Notes: generated from the sequence alone by a model not told the origin. A DNA stretch of 64,000 bases from Bin52 sp965213935 (GCA_965213935.1 CBDCAO010000011.1:767190-831189), one strand, 5' to 3'. Shown: positions 50,419 through 59,301, numbered from the stretch's first letter. Numbers and translations are program-made.

Positions 50419-51486
50419 TCACGGCAGCAGCCGCTCCCGCCGCATCCTCTCGAACCAGTAGAGCAGCGACTGCTCGGTATCGAGACAATCGGGGAAACCG
50501 GCCTGGCGCAGCTTGATCGTCGAGAGGATCGACGGCGCCGGGCCGGCCGCCATCGCGCGGTCGAGGAATTGCCAGGACGAGCCCACCAGCTGCTCGAGCG
50601 AGGGTGCGGCGAGCCGGTGGCGCGCGGAGAGACCCCGCCAGTCCGCTTCGAGTTCCTCCGTCCGGTCGGCGAAGGTCCGGGGCTCGGGCTCGCCGCATTC
50701 GACCCCGAACGCCAGGCAGAGCGCCGGCCACAGATGCGGCCACGACAGGACATCACCATTGGTGACGTTGAAGGTCTGGTTCCGCGCGGCGGGCGAGGCG
50801 ATGGCCCATTCCACGGCGCGGGCGAGAAGTCGCGCATCCGTTGCCGCGGTCACACCGCACGTTCCTCCCGGGTAGCTGGCGGGCACACCCCGGTGCCTGC
50901 AGATCGACAGCCATGCCCCGATCGCGGCGACCAGGTTCATCGGGCTGCCCACAGCGAGGCCGAACACCGCCTGTGGCCGCCAGATGGTCCAGGTCCACGG
51001 CCGGCCGGCCTGGCAGGCCCGCAGGTGATCTTCCTGCAGCCAGTAGAAGTTCTCGTGCGGATGGCGGGGACGGTCCTCGCGTGCCGGGACCGGGATCGGT
51101 TCCACGTGCACGCCGTAGGCCTTGGTTCCCTGCAGGAGGCTGACATGAGCAAGGCCGGGCGCCGCCGCCTCGAGCACCTCGAGCAGGGTCGCGAACATGG
51201 CCAGATTGTGCTGCATCTGTTCCTCGTGCATCCAGCCCGCGACCAGGTCATCGCGCTCGTGCAAGGCGACATAGAGCAGGTGGGTCGTCCCGGCGAGCGC
51301 CTCGCGGTGCCGCCACACGCTGTCCGGCGAGGCGAGATCGACCGCAAGGTGGCCCGCGCCGGGGACTCCGTGCGCACGGCGCGAAATGCCGAGCAAGTGC
51401 CAGTCACCGAGACCGGCGAAGTGCTCGAGCGCGGCACGGCCGAGAAGTCCGGATGCGCCGGCGACAAGCAGCACGGGTCGCGTCAT
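50419..51486 (-). CDS. PRISE-type SDR (progesterone 5-beta-reductase/iridoid synthase-like)
   Basis: 355 residues from ATG 51486, overlapping the CoA ligase stop (ATGA). The NADPH loop is VAGASGLLGRAAL; then GISRRAH, VSLLQGTKAYGVHVEPIPVPARE, the PRISE-type ENFYWLQEDHL (with the catalytic Tyr) and TIWRPQAVFG. Members reduce 1,4-enones at C=C and are usually larger than classical SDRs, as here. Together with the ligase and cyclic-amide hydrolase it suggests breakdown or modification of a cyclic enone/acid; substrate unknown. Confidence 0.8.
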   Translation of the reverse strand: MTRPVLLVAGASGLLGRAALEHFAGLGDWHLLGISRRAHGVPGAGHLAVDLASPDSVWRHREALAGTTHLLYVALHERDDLVAGWMHEEQMQHNLAMFATLLEVLEAAAPGLAHVSLLQGTKAYGVHVEPIPVPAREDRPRHPHENFYWLQEDHLRACQAGRPWTWTIWRPQAVFGLAVGSPMNLVAAIGAWLSICRHRGVPASYPGGTCGVTAATDARLLARAVEWAIASPAARNQTFNVTNGDVLSWPHLWPALCLAFGVECGEPEPRTFADRTEELEADWRGLSARHRLAAPSLEQLVGSSWQFLDRAMAAGPAPSILSTIKLRQAGFPDCLDTEQSLLYWFERMRRERLLP

Positions 51487-53096
51487 CGGCTTGCCTGCCG
51501 GCGCTTTGCCGCCCGCAGGTCGATCAGATCGGGGGCGGCAAGCGGATCGGCGCCATCGGCAAAGATCCGGTGCTTCTGGATCTTCTGTGACCCGGTCTTC
51601 GGCAATGAGGTGACGAAGCGGATCCAGCCCGGGCACTTGTAGTAGGCGAGGCGCTGGCCGCAGTGATCGAACAGTTCGCGCGCGAGCGCGGTGTCCGGCA
51701 CAGGTCCGGGGAAGCGGATGATGCAGGCGAGCACCTCCTCCTCCCGCAACGGGTCGGGCGCCGCCACCACCGCGACCTGCTCGACCGCCGGGTGGGACTG
51801 CAGCGTGGCCTCGACCTCCGCGGCGGCGATGTTCTCGCCCGAGCGGCGGATGATGTTCTTCTTGCGATCGACGAAGTAGAGCGTGCCGTCGGCGTCCTGA
51901 CGCACGCTGTCGCCGGTATGGAACCAGCCCCCGCGCCAGGCGTGCTCGGTCGCGGCCTTGTCCTTCAGGTAACCCGAAAACGCGTCCCGCCGAGGATCGC
52001 CTGCGGAATGGCGGACCACCATCTCCCCGACGGTGCCGGGCGGAACCGGGTTGTCGTCGTCATCGCGCACCTCGACCTCGAGTCCCGGCCGCGGCCGGCC
52101 CATGGCCCGCGTGCCGCGCCGGCGCGGCTCGTGGTTGGTGGCAAGCACCCGGCACATTTCGGTCATGCCCCAGACCTCCATCAGCGGGAACCCGAACCGC
52201 TCCTCGAAAACCGCGTGAAGTTCCGGCTCGACACCGGCCCCGAATCCGAACCGCACCGAATGGGCGTGTTCCAGCGGGTCCTCGGGCTGGTTGAGCAGCA
52301 TCGGCACCACGACGCCCAGGTAATGAATGACGCTGGCACGGGTTTCAACGACCTCGCGCCACCAGGAACGCGGATGGAACCGGTCCGGCTGGATCTGGCA
52401 GCCGCCGGTCAGCATCATTGCCAGCAGCGAGACCACCCCGGCGTTGACGTGGTAGAGCGGCAGCGGGTTGTAGACCCGTTCCTCGCCGGGCCTGAAGGTG
52501 ACAAGACCACCCAGTCCGGCATACCAGGCGCCACAGGCAAGCTCGTAGCCATGCGAGAGGATGCAGCCCTTCGGCTGCCCGGTGGTGCCCGAGGTATAGA
52601 GCAGGCTGGACTCGCTCGCTTCCCCGGGCTCGCCTGCAAGTGGTGGCGGGACGCGGGCATCGGGCGGTGCCGGCGAACGGAGGTCCCAGAACCCGACCCC
52701 GGTTGCCGCTTCGCGTGCGGCGGCGGTTACCGTCGCCTCATGGTGCGGGAGCATGACCACCAGTCCGGCTTCGGAATGGCCGAGCAGGTAGGCCACCTCG
52801 CCCGGTCGCAGGTCGGGATTGACCGGCACGCAGGAGATGCCGAGGCAGTTGAGCGCCAGCCGGTGCATCACGTGTTCGGGCCGGTTGTCGAGGGCGAGCG
52901 CTACCCGGTGGCCATGGCCGTAACCGGCGGCACGGTAGCGGGCACACAGCGCATCGACCTCGCGCGCCATGCCGGCGTAGCTGTAGCGCGCACCTTCCTC
53001 GCGGTAACCTCGCCCGTCTGCCGCCGGGACCACCAGGAAGTCGGCGTCAGGGTAGCGCGACACGGTCTCGCGGAAGGCCGCCCCGATCGTGGACAC
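51483..53096 (-). CDS. Acyl-CoA synthetase (AMP-dependent)
   Basis: 537 residues. It has LLYTSGTTGQPKGCIL (phosphate loop), VWGMTEMCRVL, GWFHTGDSVRQDADG, DRKKNIIRRSGENIAAAEVE and the C-terminal Lys in LPKTGSQKIQKH. All are intact, as in the CaiC/long- to medium-chain group of the ANL superfamily. It overlaps the PRISE gene and starts four bases after the dihydroorotase-like stop, so the three minus-strand genes form one operon. Confidence 0.9.
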   Translation of the reverse strand: MSTIGAAFRETVSRYPDADFLVVPAADGRGYREEGARYSYAGMAREVDALCARYRAAGYGHGHRVALALDNRPEHVMHRLALNCLGISCVPVNPDLRPGEVAYLLGHSEAGLVVMLPHHEATVTAAAREAATGVGFWDLRSPAPPDARVPPPLAGEPGEASESSLLYTSGTTGQPKGCILSHGYELACGAWYAGLGGLVTFRPGEERVYNPLPLYHVNAGVVSLLAMMLTGGCQIQPDRFHPRSWWREVVETRASVIHYLGVVVPMLLNQPEDPLEHAHSVRFGFGAGVEPELHAVFEERFGFPLMEVWGMTEMCRVLATNHEPRRRGTRAMGRPRPGLEVEVRDDDDNPVPPGTVGEMVVRHSAGDPRRDAFSGYLKDKAATEHAWRGGWFHTGDSVRQDADGTLYFVDRKKNIIRRSGENIAAAEVEATLQSHPAVEQVAVVAAPDPLREEEVLACIIRFPGPVPDTALARELFDHCGQRLAYYKCPGWIRFVTSLPKTGSQKIQKHRIFADGADPLAAPDLIDLRAAKRRQASR

Positions 53097-53099
53097 GGG

Positions 53100-54446
53100 T
53101 CAGGTCGCCGGCCGGGAGGCGGAAGCATCGAAGAACCGGACCGCTTGTCCGGACGGGGTTCCCAGCACCTCGTCGTCGCGCACGACCACGCGCCCTCGCA
53201 GGATGGTCGCGACCGGCCAGCCGGTGACCGTGGTCCCGTCGAACGGGGTCCAGCCGCATTTGCTGGCAATCCACTCGTCGGTAATCTGCCGCCGGGCCGC
53301 GAGGTCGACCACCGCCAGGTCGGCGTCGTAGCCGACCGCGATCCGGCCCTTGCCGATGATCCCGAAGATGCGCTGCGGGCCGGCGGCGGTCAGGTCGACC
53401 AGGCGTTCCAGCGTGAGCCTGCCTCGGTGCACGTGGTCGAGCAGCAGCGGCAGCGATGTCTGCACCCCCGGCATGCCGCTGGGGCTCGACGGATAGGGCC
53501 GTTCCTTCTCCTCGACGGTATGCGGTGCGTGGTCGGAGCCGATGACGTCGACCACGCCGGTCCGGATCGCCTCCCACAGGCCCAGACGGTGGTGCTCGTC
53601 GCGCACCGGCGGGTTCATCTGGGCGAAGGCTCCAAGGCGCTCGTAGCACTCCGGTGCCGTCATGGTCAGGTGGTTGAGGGTGACCTCGACGGTCGCAAGG
53701 TCCTTGTGCGCCGCCAGGATCTCCATCTCGTCGCGGGTCGAGATGTGGAGCACGTGCACGCGCCGGTTGGCGGCGCGGGCGAGGGCAAGCAGGCGCCTGG
53801 TGGCTCGGACCGCCGACTCGACGTCCCGCCAGTCGGGATGTGCTTCCGGTCCGCCGGCATCGACCGCGATCGGCTGGCGTTCGACGAGCCGGTCCTCGTC
53901 CTCGGCATGCACCGAGACCCTGCGGCTGCCGTTCGCAAGCACGGCGGCAATCACCTCGTCGTCCTTGGCGAGCAGGGTCCCGGTCGAACTGCCCATGAAG
54001 ATCTTCACCCCGGCGCACCCGGGCAGCCGTTCGAGTTCGGAAAGACGATGGGCATTCTCGTGGTTTCCTCCCATGAAGAAGGCGTAATCGCACCAGGCGC
54101 CCCGGGCGGCCCGGTCGAGCTTGTCGCAGAGCGTGTGCTCGTCCAGCGTCAGCGGGCTGGTGTTGGGCATTTCGAAGATCGAGGTGACCCCTCCCTTGAT
54201 GGCGGAGCGGGTTCCGTGGGTGATGTCTTCCTTGTGCTCGAGCCCCGGCTCGCGAAAGTGCACCTGGCTGTCGATCACCCCGGGCAGGACGTGCAGGCCG
54301 GCGACGTCCAGCCGCTCGGCCGCGGCTCCCGACACGTCGCCGATCGCGGCAATGCGTCCGCCCGTGATGCCAATATCGGCCTGCGTGATCCCGCCGGGGG
54401 TCACGACGCGACCGCCGGCAAGGACGAGATCGAAGGTCGATGTCAT
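53100..54446 (-). CDS. Dihydroorotase-like cyclic amidohydrolase with altered metal motif
   Basis: 448 residues from ATG 54446. It resembles the AllB/PyrC group: GVIDSQVHFREPGLEHKED, FEMPNTSPLT, Lys148 in AGVKIFMGSS (carboxylated-Lys position), His180 in VSVHAEDED, His234 in VLHIS and Asp305 in GSDHAPH. The first His of the canonical HxH metal motif is Gln61 (SQVHFR), so the metal site is not the standard dihydroorotase one. It heads the operon with the CoA ligase and PRISE genes, so a catabolic cyclic amide or imide substrate is more likely than pyrimidine synthesis. Confidence 0.75.
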   Translation of the reverse strand: MTSTFDLVLAGGRVVTPGGITQADIGITGGRIAAIGDVSGAAAERLDVAGLHVLPGVIDSQVHFREPGLEHKEDITHGTRSAIKGGVTSIFEMPNTSPLTLDEHTLCDKLDRAARGAWCDYAFFMGGNHENAHRLSELERLPGCAGVKIFMGSSTGTLLAKDDEVIAAVLANGSRRVSVHAEDEDRLVERQPIAVDAGGPEAHPDWRDVESAVRATRRLLALARAANRRVHVLHISTRDEMEILAAHKDLATVEVTLNHLTMTAPECYERLGAFAQMNPPVRDEHHRLGLWEAIRTGVVDVIGSDHAPHTVEEKERPYPSSPSGMPGVQTSLPLLLDHVHRGRLTLERLVDLTAAGPQRIFGIIGKGRIAVGYDADLAVVDLAARRQITDEWIASKCGWTPFDGTTVTGWPVATILRGRVVVRDDEVLGTPSGQAVRFFDASASRPAT

Positions 54447-54722
54447 GAGTGTCGCTCCCCGCAACCCATCGTGTCGCAGCCGACTATACCGCCGCGGTCG
54501 GTTCCGTCACTCCCGGATACCCCGGCACCCCGTTGCGGGTCGCGTCCGGAGGGTCGCGTGCTGCAGTCTGCGCCCATGGGCCGGGTACCGGAACCAAGCT
54601 GGTGCAGTTTTCGCGCCGTTCCTTTAGAGCATTGTCATAATGGAATAAAATTCATCAGTGTTCAGCCTGTGGTCCGAGGATTTCAGGACTGGTCATCAAA
54701 CCGAATGCAGATTTTTTCAATT
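54447..54722. other. AT-richer intergenic stretch, no gene recognised
   Basis: The segment 54630-54722 is clearly AT-richer than its surroundings (tcataatggaataaaatt, attttttcaatt) and abuts the left end of the IS1595-type element. It may be foreign or promoter DNA; nothing coding is recognised. Confidence 0.4.
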
Positions 54723-55873
54723 GGGCTTATCCGTTTGATCACGGTGCCACACGATGTTGTGTCGGCAGCCATTCGCCAGGCTGACCGGATCCGGCGCCAA
54801 GGCCGTGCCGGTGGTGTTGTCGCACTGGCCTGAGGGCGAGAAAGGTCCGGTTCCCGAGGCCCGGGAGCGACTGTGCCGAGTGGAGAGCATTCCGGGCGTG
54901 AATACCTGTCGCTTCAGGCGCGTTCCTCGACAAGGTCGCGATCCGTGACAGGCTTCACCGCGAGGCCGATACCCGGGAGCCTGTCGAAGGAGGTCGCCCT
55001 GTGTCGCCTCCGGTTCCATCGGAACACGAACTCGTCCAGGTCTTTCTGGAAGTGCTTCCTGCGCAGGCCGTGGCAGACGCCCATGGCCCATCGCTTCAGG
55101 TTCGAGAACACCCGATGGACCCACTCCAGGACCGTGTGCGCCTCCTGGTCACCGATCACCGTGGCGTCATGCGGGTTCTCGGGCAGGCCGGAGTATCCAC
55201 TCCAGCCGTCGGTGACGACCTGCGCCCCGGGTTCGACGACGTCGGCGATGAAGCCCTGGAGCGAGGCCGCACTGCAATCGCTTCTCTCCTTCAACCGGAT
55301 GCGGCGGGGCTTTCCATCCCCGGGAAAGCTCGACGGCGCCGGCCAGGAGCATCTTTCCCTCCGCGCTGCGGCCCTTTTTCGACCGGCCTTGCGCTCCACG
55401 TCCCTCACGGAATGGCATCGACGCCTCGTCGACCTCCACACTCTCCTGAAGGACACTCCGATCCGGATCGACCATCGCCCGACGCAGCTTCTGGAGAAGC
55501 AGCCAGGCCGACTTGTCGCTTCCGATGCCCAGCTGTGCCTGCAGCTGGAGCGCCGGGATCCCGTTGGAATGCGTGGCCACGATGTGAGCGGCGAGGAACC
55601 GGGTCTTCAGCGGAAGACGGGTGCGGTGCATCACGGTGCCCGCGGTCACCGAGGTCTGGCGCCCGCAGTCCGCGCATTCCCGGCGGCATCGGTCCCCCTT
55701 GATCTCCCAGCCTTTCGTCCCGCCGCAGGCGGGGCAGACGAAGCCGTCGCCCCAACGAAGCTTCACGAGATGGCGGGCGCAGGCGTCCTCGTCCGGGAAG
55801 AGCGTCTCGAACTGCTGGAGCGACATCGGGCGGTCATGCTCGTACCGGCCGGGCATGACACGAACATAAGCCC
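54723..55873 (-). mobile_element. IS1595-type element (ISXO2-like), degenerate
   Basis: Ends: GGGCTTAT at 54723-54730 and its complement ATAAGCCC at 55866-55873, with only patchy similarity further in. The 8 bp on the two sides (tttcaatt and tcaaagag) do not match, so no clear target duplication remains. The right border interrupts the nucleotidyltransferase gene within its last codons. The transposase frame is shifted, so the element is probably dead. Confidence 0.65.
54914..55856 (-). pseudogene. IS1595-family transposase, frameshifted
   Basis: Starting at ATG 55856 (or 55826, MSLQQFETLFPDE), the N-terminal zinc domain is CPAC-GG...CADC, followed by SVTAGTVMHRTRLPLKTRF and first catalytic Asp in ESVEVDEA. 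Near 55310-55330 the frame shifts, and the next frame gives VVEPGAQVVTDGWSGY (second Asp) and HRVFSNLKRWAMGV...EFVFRWNRR, the C-terminal ISXO2 text. The shift lies in a ccccggg-rich spot; IS1595 elements are not known for programmed frameshifting, so decay or sequencing error is likelier. Confidence 0.75.
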
Positions 55874-56529
55874 TCAAAGAGCGTCACGGCAATGGACCGG
55901 CATCGGTCGCACACCATACTCCAGTCCTGCAGGTCTTCCGCCAGGCCGCGGAATATCGTTGTTCCTTCCTCTCCCAGATCCCACGGCAGGGGATTGGATA
56001 GCTGCGCCAGCAATTGCTGCGTTGCAGACTGGTCGTTGTCCTGCGGATACAGCTCGTCAAATGATGCCATCGCCCTTGCAATGCCGTCATGTCCGAGGCT
56101 TGCCCCGATCGCTGCAAAATCGAGATAGTCACGCAAGGCGTTCCGTTTCAGGATCAGGATAGCCTTGATGCGCAGCGTTTCCTCGAGAGTCGGTACCACG
56201 ACCCTCTCGCCGTGGCAGATCATCTCGACCGTTTCCAGCGGCTTGCTGCGTATCAACTGCCTGATCCCGGTCTCGATTCCGTCCAGCGATCCCAGGATTA
56301 GTACAGGGGACCGGACCCGAGCGGTCTTCCAACCGGCCACGGATTCCAGATTCGCGAGAACTTCGTCGAACCGTTCCCGAAGATCGGTAACGACATGGTC
56401 GGCATCTTGAGAAAAACGATGCCCAGCATGAATGCCGGCCGCCGTTCCACCCACCAGGACAGCCTCGGGGAAGTGTCGCTGCAGGCGCGCCGCAGCGGAA
56501 ATGACACGTTCCCAGTCAGGCTGCCGCAT
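55834..56529 (-). CDS. AbiEii-like nucleotidyltransferase, 3' end truncated by an IS
   Basis: From ATG 56529 (MRQPDWERVISAAARL). The nucleotidyltransferase motif is VLVGGTAAGIHAGHRFSQDADHV: GGTA plus a DxD metal pair. Later text VVPTLEETLRIKAILILKRNALRDYLDFAA is typical of the AbiEii/AbiGii (type IV toxin) family. The last dozen residues (CSCHARPVRA) come from the IS1595-type element, so only a few native C-terminal residues are lost and function could survive. It overlaps the partner gene (56516) by 14 bp, the layout of a toxin-antitoxin or abortive-infection pair. Confidence 0.75.
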   Translation of the reverse strand: MRQPDWERVISAAARLQRHFPEAVLVGGTAAGIHAGHRFSQDADHVVTDLRERFDEVLANLESVAGWKTARVRSPVLILGSLDGIETGIRQLIRSKPLETVEMICHGERVVVPTLEETLRIKAILILKRNALRDYLDFAAIGASLGHDGIARAMASFDELYPQDNDQSATQQLLAQLSNPLPWDLGEEGTTIFRGLAEDLQDWSMVCDRCRSIAVTLFEGLCSCHARPVRA

Positions 56530-56755
56530 CGCGGCGCATTCTGGTGTAGGCCAGCCAGAAATGATGGCGCTGCGCGCCGGGATCTCCGACATGCATGTTG
56601 CAAACCCGTTCAACGACGTCCAGCAGTGACGGTTGCTCGGTGCACCATCGGCGAAGCATTGCCCAGTCACGCCACAATCCGCGCTCGATGATGTCATCGA
56701 CCGCCGTTGGCGACCGGGCAGCGATTTCCGTATCGACAAGGTGACGATGCCGCAT
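56516..56755 (-). CDS. Small partner gene of the nucleotidyltransferase (putative antitoxin)
   Basis: 79 residues from ATG 56755; ATG 56794 is an in-frame alternative. Text: DTEIAARSPTAVDDIIERGLWRDW, LRRWCTEQPSLLDVVERVC. I do not recognise a named family, but such short genes with SPTAV..IIERG.W.DW commonly precede AbiEii-like nucleotidyltransferases. The stop overlaps the nucleotidyltransferase ATG by 14 bp, so the two are translationally coupled. A role as antitoxin is inferred from position. Confidence 0.55.
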   Translation of the reverse strand: MRHRHLVDTEIAARSPTAVDDIIERGLWRDWAMLRRWCTEQPSLLDVVERVCNMHVGDPGAQRHHFWLAYTRMRRDAAA

Positions 56756-56894
56756 GGTCTCGATCCATATCCTTGCAAAAGGATGTCGATGCAAGGGGTA
56801 AGACTAGGTTCGGCTTGGGAATAAAGCAAGGATTCGACGGTGCGTGGCACCGCGCTCGCGGTCGCTATACTTCCCACTCGTGGAGAGCACTCCG

Positions 56895-57128
56895 ATGAAT
56901 GAACCGGAGAACTTGATCCTGCGTCAACTGCGGAATCTGTCGGCCCAGATCGACCGGCTCGAGCAGAGCCAGACCGACACTGCCGCGGCCGTTCGGAGCT
57001 TGCACGGCCACGTTCTGGCGTTTGTGGCGCCGGAACTCCGCCAGGACGGCACGATTGCGGCCATGCAGACGCGGCTCGACCGTATCGAGCGGCGCCTTGA
57101 CCTGACCGACCACACTCCGGCCGACTGA
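56895..57128 (+). CDS. Small coiled-coil protein, unknown function
   Basis: 77 residues from ATG 56895 with ggagag upstream: MNEPENLILRQLRNLSAQIDRLEQ, then repeated heptad-like Leu/Ile spacing and LDRIERRLDLTDHTPAD. Predicted helical coiled-coil. The MNEPENLIL start recurs in small alphaproteobacterial hypothetical proteins; function is not known to me. It converges with the MNT-HEPN gene and lies in the toxin-antitoxin cluster. Confidence 0.6.
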   Translation: MNEPENLILRQLRNLSAQIDRLEQSQTDTAAAVRSLHGHVLAFVAPELRQDGTIAAMQTRLDRIERRLDLTDHTPAD

Positions 57129-57148
57129 CACCGCGCGCCCCTTGCCGC

Positions 57149-58198
57149 TCAGTCGAACGGTGAGGGGGCCGGCAGGTCCTCGCCAGGCGCCTGCTCTTCC
57201 AGCACCCGGCATATGCGATCCCGGAACGACGCGATCGCTGCGGCGAGCTCCGGACGCGATGCGAGAGCGGCCTCGGCCGAGGCCTGTGCTGCCCGATCGT
57301 CGTCTGTTCTGGGTGTCAGCGGTGCTCCCACGAGGCGGGGCCAGGGTTCCGCGCGATCGGCGGCAGAGCGGGCGAGCCCTGCCATCTGTGCGGTCATGGC
57401 ATCGCCGGTTGTCTCGATCTCGGAGGCCCACAGGTCGATCGAGGCGGCAAGGCGCCTGACGGCGGTCGCCACATCCGGGGCTGCGGGCGGCCGAAACTCG
57501 TAGATCGCCGCATGGTGCGCACGGCTGTCACCGTTCAGGGCCGCCATCTGCGTCGCCAGAATGCTCTCGTCGGGCCGTTGCGCCGCGAGAGCGCCGGCCA
57601 GGCCGGCAATGTCATGGCTGCGGTCGGCCGGCACGCCGCGGCGCTCCATCGCCGCCTTGATCAGGAGCTCCGCGGCATCGGCGGAGTTCTGCAGGAGGTT
57701 GATGCAGTCGGCTGCTCCGGCAGCCCAGGTTCTGCTCAGGGACATGGTCTCGATCGAGGTCAGCGCGGCGCGCACCTTTGTCAGGACCAGGTCCATCCCT
57801 CGTGCCCAGTCTTCCGGCTTCACCGCGGCCTCCTGCTCCATCTGCGCCGGATCCGGCCCGGCCCACTCGCCCGCGAGCACCCTGCCGTCGCGGCAGACGA
57901 CGCAGGGCAGGGTGCCCAGTGCACGGGCGTTCCGGCGCAGGTCCTCCTCCGACAGGGCCCAGACATCGACCTGCGGCAGATCGGCCGGCAGGTCCGGTCG
58001 CGGAAACACTGACCTCGCCGGGCGCGGTCGGCGCAGTTCGCCGCCCGCGAGCACGAAGGCGACGTCCCAGTCGCTGCCCGGGTGCGCCGTGCCGCGCGCC
58101 CGGGAGCCGAACAGCACTGCGGCCCGGGCCTGTGGCCACAGGCGCAGGGTTTCCTGACAGGCGGCGGCCAGGTCCCGTTCGGTGATGACGGGTGGTAT
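57149..58198 (-). CDS. MNT-HEPN fusion protein (nucleotidyltransferase plus HEPN)
   Basis: About 349 residues. The minimal nucleotidyltransferase motif is LFGSRARGTAHPGSDWDVAFVL, with GSRARG at 31-36 and SDWD at 42-45. A helical HEPN-like region follows (about 180-290): LLIKAAMERRGVPADRSHDI, then HHAAIYEFRPP. MNT and HEPN normally occur as two proteins of a toxin-antitoxin pair; here they are one chain. The expected start codon (ATG in a nearby partial duplicate) is ATA here; CTG 58210 is the only nearby alternative, so translation may be poor. The upstream membrane gene stop overlaps this region. Confidence 0.75.
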   Translation of the reverse strand: MPPVITERDLAAACQETLRLWPQARAAVLFGSRARGTAHPGSDWDVAFVLAGGELRRPRPARSVFPRPDLPADLPQVDVWALSEEDLRRNARALGTLPCVVCRDGRVLAGEWAGPDPAQMEQEAAVKPEDWARGMDLVLTKVRAALTSIETMSLSRTWAAGAADCINLLQNSADAAELLIKAAMERRGVPADRSHDIAGLAGALAAQRPDESILATQMAALNGDSRAHHAAIYEFRPPAAPDVATAVRRLAASIDLWASEIETTGDAMTAQMAGLARSAADRAEPWPRLVGAPLTPRTDDDRAAQASAEAALASRPELAAAIASFRDRICRVLEEQAPGEDLPAPSPFD

Positions 58199-58206
58199 GG
58201 TCTGGC

Positions 58207-58488
58207 TCAGTCCCCGGGCGCCGGCTCGGCCGCATCGTCGGGCTGCCGCAGGTTGCGACCCAGGATGTAGTCGCGCATCAGGGTGAGCTGGCCCCTGATT
58301 TCCGCCATCTCCACCTCCACCGCTCGCAGGCGCTCGTCCAGCGCCCGGATATCCGCCCGGCAGCTCGCGGATATCCGCCCGCAGGTCCTGTGGCGCACGT
58401 TGCGGATGTCCGCCCGCAGCCACAGGAAAAATCCGACGAGGATCGCGGGTGTAAGCCAGGCAGAGATGTCGCCGAAGTTGCTGTCCAT
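58207..58488 (-). CDS. Small membrane-anchored coiled-coil protein
   Basis: 93 residues from ATG 58488. An N-terminal membrane helix (ISAWLTPAILVGFFLWLRAD) is followed by a coiled-coil (ALDERLRAVEVEMAEIRGQLTLMRDY). Similar small proteins are often predicted beside toxin-antitoxin genes, but no function is known. Its last codons overlap the predicted MNT-HEPN start, so the two are probably translated from one message. Confidence 0.6.
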   Translation of the reverse strand: MDSNFGDISAWLTPAILVGFFLWLRADIRNVRHRTCGRISASCRADIRALDERLRAVEVEMAEIRGQLTLMRDYILGRNLRQPDDAAEPAPGD

Positions 58489-58648
58489 GCGGAAAGGCTA
58501 GCACATCGCGGAGATCCCCGCGACGCTGGGGGGTGGCGTTCGTCGCTGCCGGCACCGTCGGATGCAGGACCAGGTCCATCCTTCGTGGCTGCTGCAGCCC
58601 CATCCAAGGCCCTTGATTGAAATGCCCCAATGGGTCATATAATGGCGC

Positions 58649-58987
58649 ATGCAAACCGTCGCCGAGACTCCGACCTTCGCCCGTCAAGCGGACAGGCTGT
58701 TCAGCGAGGAGGAGCGGAAGGAGCTGATCGACTATCTGGCCGATCATCCGACGGCAGGCGATGAGATTCCGGGAACCGGCGGCATCCGAAAGCTGCGCTT
58801 CGCTGCCTTGGCCCGCGGAAAGAGGGGCGGCGCGCGAGTGATCTACTTCTACGGAGGGCAGGACATTCCCATCTATGCGCTCCTCGCCTATGCGAAGTCC
58901 GCCAAGTCGGACTTGAACCCGGTGGAGCGGCGCGCGGTGGCCGCGATCGTCCAGGCAATCAAGAGAGCCCGAAAGGAGAAGCCATGA
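58649..58987 (+). CDS. RelE/ParE-superfamily toxin
   Basis: 112 residues. Text resembles the RelE/HigB2 group: ETPTFARQADRLFSEEERKELIDYLADHP, then GIRKLRFAALARGKRGGARVIYFYGGQDIPIYALLAYAKSAKSDLNPVERRAV. The conserved Arg/Tyr-rich strand GARVIYFY and basic RKLR segment match ribosome-dependent mRNA interferases. Its stop overlaps the Xre gene start (ATGA), toxin first. It looks intact. Confidence 0.85.
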   Translation: MQTVAETPTFARQADRLFSEEERKELIDYLADHPTAGDEIPGTGGIRKLRFAALARGKRGGARVIYFYGGQDIPIYALLAYAKSAKSDLNPVERRAVAAIVQAIKRARKEKP

Positions 58988-59265
58988 GCACATTCGGAGA
59001 AGACCTGATCCAGTCTCTCACTGAGGCGCTGGCCCATGCCAAGGGCGAAGGCTCTGCCGTCATTCATGAACCCATGACCCCGCGTGAGGTCCGCAAGCAG
59101 GCGAAGCTCACTCAAGCGCAGATGGCCCCCTTGATGGGCATGAGTCTGTCCGGCTATCGCAAGTGGGAGCAGGGAGTCCGGCGAGTCAGCGGTCCCGCTG
59201 CGACACTGTTACGGGTGATCCAGAAGGAGCCCGAAGCGGTCAGGCGTGCACTCCTGCCGTCGTGA
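58984..59265 (+). CDS. Xre-family antitoxin
   Basis: 93 residues: a short N-terminal extension, then a helix-turn-helix of the Xre type, TPREVRKQAKLTQAQMAPLMGMSLSGYRKWEQG. It is the antitoxin of the upstream RelE-like toxin by coupling and by family. It probably autoregulates the pair. Confidence 0.85.
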   Translation: MSTFGEDLIQSLTEALAHAKGEGSAVIHEPMTPREVRKQAKLTQAQMAPLMGMSLSGYRKWEQGVRRVSGPAATLLRVIQKEPEAVRRALLPS

Positions 59266-59301
59266 CGCGGCTCTATCCCAACAGAGTACATGGAAATCGC
59301 A

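Noticed and set aside
54723..55873. IS1595-type ends (GGGCTTAT) resemble those of the tnpB element (GGCCTTAT / GGGACTTAC), suggesting that the IS1595 transposase mobilises it.
   Set aside because: IS1595 elements usually make 8-bp duplications whereas the tnpB copies have 9-10 bp, and the similarity is only about 8 bases; kept as a weak idea only.
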